In this document: piece after piece, positions 1 through 4,753 of the stretch | How the letters are laid out: the number at the start of each line of letters is the position of its first letter | Position numbering within the stretch: the stretch's first letter is position 1 | Source: an uncultured Eubacteriales bacterium | GTDB lineage: Bacteria; Bacillota; Clostridia; Christensenellales; UBA1242 | Direction: 5' to 3' | DNA: 9,211 nt | Assembly: GCA_900556185.1 (NCBI GenBank) | Contig: USNN01000035.1 | Span: 1-9,211 of the forward strand | Translations under genes and position numbers: made by a program | Notes under the pieces: generated by a model | What the model was told of the DNA's origin: nothing | The model's input: the letters and a program-made list of their open reading frames with translations, nothing else | The model's database searches: none

Positions 1-151
1 TTACTGATAAAAGTAATTCATAAATTGGTGAAATATAATTGATAGGGCAGTGGCAAATAAGCAGTGAAAGATAGACGGGAGGACTAAAATATAACAATGC
101 GGGAGTGCTATGAAGCATTAATAGTACATGAGAAAACAAGGAGGAATTCAG

Positions 152-562
152 TTGTTGGAGAAAGCGGTTCAGGCTGCAATATATGAAAAAGCGCTCAAAA
201 ATCATTATATAGAAATCCTGTACATTGATTTTGAGGATACAGGAAAATGCAGAAAGCTCCATCAGGATACAAAGCTGTTAAATGGTGATAATATTTTCCC
301 GGAGTCAGATGAGCAAATGTTTGATGATTATATCCGTGAGAAAATCATGCGTTATGCATCTGGCAATACAGATGATCTTAATCGGATAAAACAGCAGATG
401 ACGATGGAAGCAATCACACAGGGAACAGCAGAACACATCATGCATCATGCTATGATCAATTTTATACTCAATGGTGAGATGCGTTTCATGCAGTTTGACT
501 TTACACGGGAAAGCGAAGATACAAAGGAACCAAAGGTTCCTTTGAAGGAAAGGGGATTATAA
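152..562 (+). CDS. Short PAS-like signalling domain protein, probably a remnant
   Basis: I do not recognise this 136-residue protein with certainty. I place the start at TTG 152 because a perfect AAGGAGG (138-144) sits 7 bases upstream; the ATG at 128 lies before that site. The protein has an N-terminal helix, a strand with EILYIDFEDTG, a helical stretch in the middle, and then strands around NFILNGEMRFMQFDFTRE. That order resembles the PAS-like sensor domains found ahead of GGDEF or kinase domains in gut Clostridia (family impression, not a search result). No output domain follows. The ORF stops about 15 residues after the last strand, inside a perfect hairpin (522-544), where a PAS domain would normally still need a final strand. 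It precedes the phosphotransferase remnant by 2 bases. It may be a decayed fragment or a small stand-alone domain; the function is unknown. Confidence 0.45.
   Translation: MLEKAVQAAIYEKALKNHYIEILYIDFEDTGKCRKLHQDTKLLNGDNIFPESDEQMFDDYIREKIMRYASGNTDDLNRIKQQMTMEAITQGTAEHIMHHAMINFILNGEMRFMQFDFTRESEDTKEPKVPLKERGL
522..544. repeat. Perfect 10-bp inverted repeat with AAA loop
   Basis: CAAAGGAACC at 522-531 and GGTTCCTTTG at 535-544 are exact reverse complements around a 3-base AAA loop. It lies at the 3' end of the PAS-like ORF, 20 bases before the start codon of the phosphotransferase remnant. No U-tract follows, so it is not a clear terminator. It could be an mRNA hairpin between the two reading frames or a scar at the ORF end. 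Confidence 0.6.
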
Positions 563-564
563 AT

Positions 565-920
565 ATGAAATTGATAGCAAAAGGAATACCGCAGAAATAT
601 ATGAGTATGGAGATAATTTGATATGTAAATTGTTCTATCCACAATATCCAACAAAAATTATTGAACATGAGTTTTGCAATGCAACTATGGCATGGAAATT
701 AGGAATAAGAACTCCAAAGGCTCACAGGCTCATCATGGCGGATGAACGAAAAGGTATTATTTATGACCGGATTGTCGGAGAAATACTTTCTGTTAAATTC
801 AACGAATCAAGTGAACGGGTATATGATGAGTGGATGGATAAGTTTGTTGATTTTCATAAACAGTTAATGCAACCTAATATAGACGATGTTATATCATATA
901 AAGATTTTTTGAAAAATGTT
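565..920 (+). pseudogene. Aminoglycoside phosphotransferase-like kinase remnant (N-lobe only, frameshifted)
   Basis: The reading begins at ATG 565 (MKLIAKG) behind an AAGGGG-like site. At about 585 the frame must move by one base (GGAATACC where GGAAATACC would keep frame), after which GNTAEIYEYGDN, ICKLFYP and a helix with EHEFCNATMAWKLG can be read. These match the nucleotide-binding loop, the ATP-binding lysine and the alpha-C glutamate helix of the small phosphotransferase (APH/choline-kinase-like) family common in Firmicutes. About 118 residues remain. The similarity stops near FLKNV at 920, where the DNA becomes the antisense of ung. The C-lobe with the HGD catalytic loop and the metal-binding aspartate is absent, so no kinase activity is expected. 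The downstream frame runs on to a chance stop at 1076 in antisense ung sequence. The broken frame plus lost C-lobe make decay or a chimeric join more likely than a working gene. Confidence 0.75.
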
Positions 921-1518
921 TGCAACCAAAGAACCCGTGTGTTGCAGATAGTGGACTTGGATGCGTTGCATATAAAATTGTGTGCTTATTTGTGTCTATT
1001 AAATTTGCTTTTAGTTTTGCGTTGTTGCCCCAAAGCAAAAATACAATCTTGTGGTTGCTATCGTTTAGTTTTTTAATTACAGCATCGGTAAATTCTTCCC
1101 AGCCAAGGCTTCGGTGTGAGTTTGGGCTACCTTCACGGACTGTTAACACGGTATTTAAAAGCAACACGCCTTGCTTTGCCCATGGCACAAGGTATCCGTT
1201 ATCTGGAACAAAGCCACCAACATCGTCCACAATTTCTTTATATATATTTACAAGTGATGGTGGTGTTGGAACCCCTGGCATAACTGAAAAGCATAGCCCA
1301 TGTGCTTGACCTTCGCCGTGGTATGGGTCCTGACCCAATATTACTACCTTTACATTTTTAAAAGGTGTTAATTTAAAGCAAGAAAAAATCTTGTTTTTTG
1401 CTGGATACACCCTATGTTTATTATATTCGTTATCCACCTTTTCTATTATGTCTTTAAAATATTGTTTTTCAAATTCGTCTGCTAATACATTATCCCAATC
1501 GTTATCAAAAAATTTCAT
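889..1518 (-). CDS. ung: Uracil-DNA glycosylase, family 1, with replaced C-terminus
   Basis: This 209-residue enzyme removes uracil from DNA and starts base excision repair in the cytoplasm. The hallmark motifs are present: GQDPYHG at 62-68 with catalytic Asp64, the PPSL loop at 86-89, LLLNTVLTV at 119-127, LLWGNNA at 161-167 and HPSPLS at 186-191 with catalytic His186 and the DNA-intercalating leucine. The start is ATG 1518, 7 bases after AAGGGGG. Family members usually run 15-20 residues beyond HFSK and end near PIDW. Here HFSK (201-204) is followed by only NLYMI and a stop, and that tail is antisense to the phosphotransferase remnant. The gene has therefore lost its native end at about 904-920. 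The active-site loops are complete, but the C-terminal helix is missing, so activity or stability is uncertain. It sits 23 bases downstream of the InlB-repeat gene and is probably co-transcribed with it. No terminator is visible beyond its 3' end. Confidence 0.95.
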   Translation of the reverse strand: MKFFDNDWDNVLADEFEKQYFKDIIEKVDNEYNKHRVYPAKNKIFSCFKLTPFKNVKVVILGQDPYHGEGQAHGLCFSVMPGVPTPPSLVNIYKEIVDDVGGFVPDNGYLVPWAKQGVLLLNTVLTVREGSPNSHRSLGWEEFTDAVIKKLNDSNHKIVFLLWGNNAKLKANLIDTNKHTILYATHPSPLSATHGFFGCKHFSKNLYMI

Positions 1519-1541
1519 TTGTATGCCCCCTTATTTTGTTT

Positions 1542-1853
1542 TTATAGTTTCTTCATTTTCGCATAGATAATAGTATTTCTGGTTACTTCGTTATTAAAGT
1601 CGTATTCTTGAGTGTAGTTTGCATCTGAATACCAACCCTCAAACTCATAACCTTCTTTTTCTGGGGTTTTTTGAAGAAGCAATGTGTCGCCCGCTTCCAT
1701 TATATATTCTTCATATGAGCCATCACCATATTGCACAGTTACACTAATTTCGTAATGGTTAGAATGGTATACTATTTTGTATAAACACACTGCCAAAACG
1801 ACAGCAGAAATAATTGACGCAATTATTATTGTTGTAAGTTTTTTTAGTCTCAT
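1542..1853 (-). CDS. Membrane-anchored InlB B-repeat (Flg_new / Listeria-Bacteroides repeat) protein
   Basis: This 103-residue protein has a basic N-terminus (MRLKKL), one hydrophobic segment at about 8-28, and a single extracellular repeat unit at about 36-101. The unit shows the family's typical features: a VTVQYGDG strand, an acidic turn with a GDTL-like strand, and the signature EKEGYEFEGWYSDANY with a closing YAKMKKL. Repeats of this kind occur in large surface proteins of Gram-positive and gut bacteria as beta-grasp-like spacer or adhesion modules; here there is just one on a short anchor. LAVC at 20-23 is not a proper lipobox, because valine precedes the cysteine, so I read a transmembrane or signal anchor. 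The start ATG 1853 has AGGAG 7 bases upstream and a convincing promoter at 1883-1910. It is the first gene of a probable two-gene operon with ung. Its ligand or role is unknown. Confidence 0.8.
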   Translation of the reverse strand: MRLKKLTTIIIASIISAVVLAVCLYKIVYHSNHYEISVTVQYGDGSYEEYIMEAGDTLLLQKTPEKEGYEFEGWYSDANYTQEYDFNNEVTRNTIIYAKMKKL

Positions 1854-1882
1854 ATGCTTTCTCCTAATATATTATTAATACT

Positions 1883-1910
1883 ATTATACACCAATATTTT
1901 TAAATTTCAA
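1883..1910 (-). promoter_or_regulatory. Promoter for the InlB-repeat gene and ung
   Basis: Read on the minus strand, TTGAAA (1905-1910) and a perfect TATAAT (1883-1888) are separated by 16 bases, as expected for a housekeeping sigma-A promoter. Transcription would start near 1876, giving a leader of about 22 bases that contains the AGGAG site of the first gene. Confidence 0.7.
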
Positions 1911-1945
1911 AATAATTATTAAAAACAATTAAAATATTCATTTAA

Positions 1946-1974
1946 TTGATTTTATTTTCGTGGTTTGCTATACT
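1946..1974 (+). promoter_or_regulatory. Extended -10 promoter for the membrane protein-rlmD operon
   Basis: TTGATT (1946-1951) and TATACT (1969-1974) are 17 bases apart, and TGC directly before the -10 makes it an extended -10 element. The start point would fall near 1981, on the first base of the AAAGGAG ribosome binding site (1981-1987), so the mRNA leader would be only about 13 bases. The promoter is back to back with the minus-strand one; the two -35 boxes are 35 bases apart across an AT-rich stretch (1911-1945). Confidence 0.65.
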
Positions 1975-1993
1975 ATTAAAAAAGGAGCAAGTA

Positions 1994-2869
1994 ATGAATT
2001 TTGTTAAAACAAAAAAATTGTCACAAGGACTATATATAATTTTTAACTTTTTGGTTTTACTCACCCTATTTTTACCATCTATAAGTCTTGATAAATACGT
2101 AGAATATGAATTTAACGGTTACTATAATAGCGACTACACTAGTTACACCACCCCAATTGCAACCAGAATTACACCAGTTGATTTAATTAGTTCAGTTTTT
2201 TCAGACTATAACGAATTAAACATAGCCGAAAAAAATTATGCTGAAAACAAAGCAAAGTTAACCGCAAAAAAAGACGCTGGCGAATTAACCGAAAACAGTT
2301 ACAATAAAAAACTTGCATCTAGTAAGGCTACAAACACCTATTACCCAAAAGCAATTTATTACGGCGACATAAGAGAATTATCTAGGTTTCAATCTAAAAT
2401 GTTTTTATACACAATGCTTTTACTTGTATTTTATGTGGTTGTGGCAATAAACCTGGTTATTAACATAATTAACTACTTTGAGCAACGAAAGACACTTTAT
2501 ATTGCAAACATTTTTGGTGGCTTTATTTCATTTGGGTTACTACTAGTATTTGCAATTTTAACATTTAGTATGGCACTATTTTCAACAACAAATATAAAAG
2601 GCATAAACGGTGGAAACATTATGCAACAGACCACCATTTGCTTTAGCCCTAAAGCTATTGTATTTGTTATAATTCCACTATTTTTAGCATACGCAATTTA
2701 TGCACTAAAGTTAGATAAGTTAGACAATAAATACAACATCCAAATAAAAGAAATTCCTACCAGCATGAATGACAACATAAACAAAAAAATGAACTACAAT
2801 AAATACAGAAAAATTAATAGTAAAAAGAGTAAATATAAACATGGATCTAAAAAAGAACGACGCCGTTAA
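1994..2869 (+). CDS. Four-helix membrane protein of unknown family with basic cytoplasmic tail
   Basis: I do not recognise this 291-residue protein. I chose ATG 1994 because AAAGGAG lies 6 bases upstream; a possible TTG at 1946 falls inside the promoter and has no binding site. Hydrophobic segments are visible at about 12-31, 137-159, 170-196 and 220-239. Between the first and second is a domain of about 100 residues, rich in Tyr, Asn, Thr and Lys, predicted to lie outside the cell. It contains a charged helical stretch (about 76-112) whose KKDAGELTENSYNKK resembles the short helical SHOCT pattern (dagXitXXXyXXK), though that may be convergence. The last 50 residues are hydrophilic and very basic, ending KKERRR, and are predicted cytoplasmic. 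The last 29 bases overlap the start of rlmD, so translation of the two is probably coupled. Lineage-specific envelope protein is the safest label. Confidence 0.8.
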   Translation: MNFVKTKKLSQGLYIIFNFLVLLTLFLPSISLDKYVEYEFNGYYNSDYTSYTTPIATRITPVDLISSVFSDYNELNIAEKNYAENKAKLTAKKDAGELTENSYNKKLASSKATNTYYPKAIYYGDIRELSRFQSKMFLYTMLLLVFYVVVAINLVINIINYFEQRKTLYIANIFGGFISFGLLLVFAILTFSMALFSTTNIKGINGGNIMQQTTICFSPKAIVFVIIPLFLAYAIYALKLDKLDNKYNIQIKEIPTSMNDNINKKMNYNKYRKINSKKSKYKHGSKKERRR

Positions 2870-4166
2870 AGGTATAATAACAGATTTAAACGATGATGGG
2901 CAAGGCGTGTTAAAAACCGCATCTGGCGAAGTAGTTTTTATTCCTAACACGTGTATAGGCGAAGAAGTTGAAATCGTAATCATAAACACAATAGGAAAAC
3001 TAACTAAAATTTTAAAAACTGCCGACTGCCGAGTTGAACCCAAGTGCGAGTACTACACCAAATGTGGCGGATGCGAAATAATGCACCTTAGCCACGATGA
3101 ACAAATGCGATTCAAACAAAATAAAGTATCTAGATTGTTAAAAACTATTGCAAAGCTAGATACAACTGTGGAAAAATGTATTTCTTTAAACGAATTTTAT
3201 TACCGAAACAAAATAGCCCTGCCGGTTCAAAACCAAGAAGTTGGGCTATATAGAAAAAACTCTCACAATATTGTCCCAATAGAAAACTGCATAATTACAA
3301 AACCTTGGAACGAAACCATAATTAAACTAATAAAACAATTTATAACAACCTATAATATTTCCTGCTTTAACGACGAAACTAAAAAAGGACTTATAAAACA
3401 CATAGTTGCAAGAGAGATAGACGGCGAAATTTTAATTACCATTGTAATTAATGGAACAACCTTGCCACACGAAAGCGACCTTATTAAACTAATTTGTAAA
3501 AACATAAAAAATGTAAATATAAACCTAAATATTAACAAACTAAACAACAACGTAATTTTAGGAAAAGAATGGAAAGATTTATATGGTAAAAATTATTTAG
3601 TTGCAAACGAATATGGCATTAACTACCCTGTTTCTAACGCTTCATTTTACCAAATAAACGACCAAATAAAAAAATGTATATACGACAAGTGCTTAAGCCT
3701 TATTCCACCTAGTTACACCTGTTTAGACGCCTATAGTGGTGCAGGACTCCTTTCTGGCATAATAAGCAAAAAGGCAAAACGCTGCTACGGTGTTGAAATT
3801 GTACCCGAAGCCACTAAAAACGCAGATTTATTAAAAGAACAAAATAATTTAACGAATTTAACAAATATAAATGGCGACTGTTCAAAAGTAATTCCAGAGC
3901 TTGTTAAAAAGTTAAAAAACGAAAAACTAATAATCACACTAGACCCACCAAGAAAGGGGTGTGACAAAAATGTTATAAACGCAATTACAAGTGTGTTGCC
4001 AGAAAAAATTATTTATATTTCTTGCGACCCAGCGACACTTGCTCGTGATGCAAAAATAATTTTAGATAGCGAAAACTATACAGTATCACTAGTTCAGCCA
4101 TACGATATGTTTCCACAAACCGCCCACGTAGAAACTCTAATGGTTTTTGAGAAATTAATTAAGTAA
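2841..4166 (+). CDS. rlmD: 23S rRNA (uracil-5-)-methyltransferase, RlmD/RumA (TrmA) family
   Basis: This 441-residue protein belongs to the SAM-dependent RNA m5U methyltransferases. An N-terminal TRAM RNA-binding domain occupies about 1-60. Cysteines 69, 75, 78 and 150 match the four ligands of the RumA [4Fe-4S] cluster (CEYYTKCGGC, then a distant C). The Rossmann-like domain carries the SAM loop LDAYSGAGLLS (295-305), the DPPRKG motif (368-373), the catalytic nucleophile Cys395 in SCDPATLARD, and the general base Glu431 in HVETLMVF. All key residues are present and length is normal for the family. Target is most likely U1939 of 23S rRNA; Firmicutes homologues (RlmCD type) can also modify U747, and sequence alone does not separate these. 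ATG 2841 is preceded by only a weak AAAGAG-like site and lies inside the upstream gene, suggesting translational coupling. A terminator follows at 4171-4198. Confidence 0.93.
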   Translation: MDLKKNDAVKGIITDLNDDGQGVLKTASGEVVFIPNTCIGEEVEIVIINTIGKLTKILKTADCRVEPKCEYYTKCGGCEIMHLSHDEQMRFKQNKVSRLLKTIAKLDTTVEKCISLNEFYYRNKIALPVQNQEVGLYRKNSHNIVPIENCIITKPWNETIIKLIKQFITTYNISCFNDETKKGLIKHIVAREIDGEILITIVINGTTLPHESDLIKLICKNIKNVNINLNINKLNNNVILGKEWKDLYGKNYLVANEYGINYPVSNASFYQINDQIKKCIYDKCLSLIPPSYTCLDAYSGAGLLSGIISKKAKRCYGVEIVPEATKNADLLKEQNNLTNLTNINGDCSKVIPELVKKLKNEKLIITLDPPRKGCDKNVINAITSVLPEKIIYISCDPATLARDAKIILDSENYTVSLVQPYDMFPQTAHVETLMVFEKLIK

Positions 4167-4170
4167 TAAA

Positions 4171-4198
4171 AAAGAGTTGAGAAAATTCTCAACTCTTT
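4171..4198. terminator. Bidirectional Rho-independent terminator between rlmD and the HU gene
   Basis: AAAGAGTTGAGA (4171-4182) pairs exactly with TCTCAACTCTTT (4187-4198) around a short AT loop. The plus-strand side is followed by TTTAACTTTT for rlmD. The minus-strand side is followed by a run of Ts (the complement of the A-run at 4167-4173) for the HU gene. It lies 4 bases after the rlmD stop and 15 bases after the HU stop, so it can serve both convergent genes. Confidence 0.85.
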
Positions 4199-4213
4199 AA
4201 CTTTTGCAAATAA

Positions 4214-4486
4214 TTAAACTAACTCATCTTTAAATGCTTTACCAAACTTAAGTGTTGGTACAACAGTTGCAGGAACGTTAACTTTCGCTTTTGTTCTTGG
4301 ATTGATAGCTGTTCTTGCTTCTCTTTTCTTTGCAGAAAATGTTCCAAAACCAACTAGAGCAATCTTCTCGCCTTTTTTAAGTTCGTCTTTAACTACTTCA
4401 ACGAATGCTTCATAAAATAGGCCTGAATCCTTTAGGGTCATACCTGACTTTTCAGAAACTGCTCTTAAAAGTTCTTGTTTGTTCAT
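4214..4486 (-). CDS. hup: HU family DNA-binding protein
   Basis: This 90-residue protein has the exact usual length of bacterial HU. HU dimers bind and bend DNA without strong sequence preference, compact the nucleoid and assist replication, repair and supercoiling. The N-terminal helices (1-40) form the dimer body. The signature GFGTFSAKKREARTA starts at 46, and the DNA-binding arm follows with INPRTKAKVNVPA (61-73), including Pro63 at the position that wedges between base pairs. The C-terminus PTLKFGKAFKDEL fits the closing strand and helix. HU is favoured over IHF because low-GC Gram-positives normally lack IHF and because there is a single homodimer-type gene. ATG 4486 has a strong AAGGAGG (4494-4500) 7 bases upstream. 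The gene lies downstream of gyrA on the same strand but has its own promoter and terminators. Confidence 0.97.
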   Translation of the reverse strand: MNKQELLRAVSEKSGMTLKDSGLFYEAFVEVVKDELKKGEKIALVGFGTFSAKKREARTAINPRTKAKVNVPATVVPTLKFGKAFKDELV

Positions 4487-4530
4487 ACAAATTCCTCCTT
4501 ATAATCCCAAGTGTTTCTTGTACTAAAATA

Positions 4531-4560
4531 AGTGTAACACAATTTTTTAAAAAAAATCAA
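4531..4560 (-). promoter_or_regulatory. hup: Promoter for the HU gene
   Basis: On the minus strand, TTGATT (4555-4560) and TACACT (4531-4536) are 18 bases apart, with TGT just before the -10 as an extended element. The spacer contains runs of T and A likely to be curved. The predicted start is near 4524, leaving a leader of about 37 bases with the AAGGAGG site. Confidence 0.5.
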
Positions 4561-4580
4561 CTAAATTAATAACAATTTTA

Positions 4581-4618
4581 AAAAAGTGGCTTAAATCCTT
4601 GTATTTAAACCACTTTTT
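4581..4618 (-). terminator. Rho-independent terminator of the gyrBA operon
   Basis: AAAAAGTGGCTTAAAT (4581-4596) pairs with ATTTAAACCACTTTTT (4603-4618), 15 of 16 positions, around the loop CCTTGT. On the minus strand the stem ends in a T-run followed by TAAAATTG. It sits about 130 bases beyond the gyrA stop and just upstream of the HU promoter, so it should insulate the two units. The plus-strand side also ends in Ts, but no rightward gene reaches it. Confidence 0.75.
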
Positions 4619-4637
4619 ATATTTTTTCTGCCTATAT

Positions 4638-4747
4638 ATGTTAAAAACTATTTTAAGTTTTCAACAATCACATATTACAATTGTTAAAAACTGTATTTTT
4701 TAAAATTTCAAGTTTTTAACAAGAACCAAATTTAGTTGTTAAAAACT
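4638..4747. repeat. Five alternating copies of a TTGTTAAAAACT box after gyrA
   Basis: Copies at 4681-4692 (plus), 4711-4722 (minus) and 4736-4747 (plus) match the 12-base box exactly. Copies at 4638-4649 (plus) and 4656-4667 (minus) each differ at one base. Orientation alternates strictly, and start-to-start distances are 18, 25, 30 and 25. The last copy overlaps the gyrA stop codon (4746-4748). Neighbouring copies can pair as hairpins in the gyrA 3' untranslated RNA, or serve as paired sites for a dimeric DNA-binding protein. No unique spacers of CRISPR type are present. The function is unknown. Confidence 0.7.
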
Positions 4748-4753
4748 AAATTT
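4744..4753. repeat. Right arm of a 10-bp inverted repeat spanning the gyrA stop
   Basis: AACTAAATTT here is the exact reverse complement of AAATTTAGTT at 4728-4737, with GTTAAA as the loop (4738-4743). The hairpin straddles the gyrA stop codon and overlaps the last copy of the TTGTTAAAAACT box, so it competes with pairing among the boxes. Confidence 0.5.

Noticed and set aside
34..39. TATAAT as a promoter for the PAS-like ORF.
   Set aside because: No reasonable -35 hexamer lies at 16-18 bases upstream, and it is over 110 bases from the start codon; positions 1-137 otherwise show nothing I can support.
579..590. Programmed -1 frameshifting in the phosphotransferase.
   Set aside because: No canonical slippery heptamer or downstream structure is evident, and the gene also lacks its catalytic half.
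618..1076. A 152-residue plus-strand ORF as a complete gene.
   Set aside because: It lacks the start of the kinase (in another frame at 565), and its last 50 residues are merely antisense of ung.
1430..1438. TTATCCACC as a DnaA box marking an origin.
   Set aside because: It is a single 8-of-9 match inside the conserved ung coding region, with no cluster around it.
1782..1796. LAVC in the InlB-repeat protein as a lipoprotein signal.
   Set aside because: Valine precedes the cysteine, where Gly, Ala or Ser is required, so a transmembrane anchor is more likely.
1946..1993. TTG at 1946 as start of the membrane protein.
   Set aside because: It has no ribosome binding site and overlaps the -35 box; ATG 1994 has AAAGGAG at proper spacing.
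4638..4747. The alternating boxes as a CRISPR array.
   Set aside because: Repeats are 12 bases, alternate in orientation and have gaps of 6-18 bases, without cas genes nearby.
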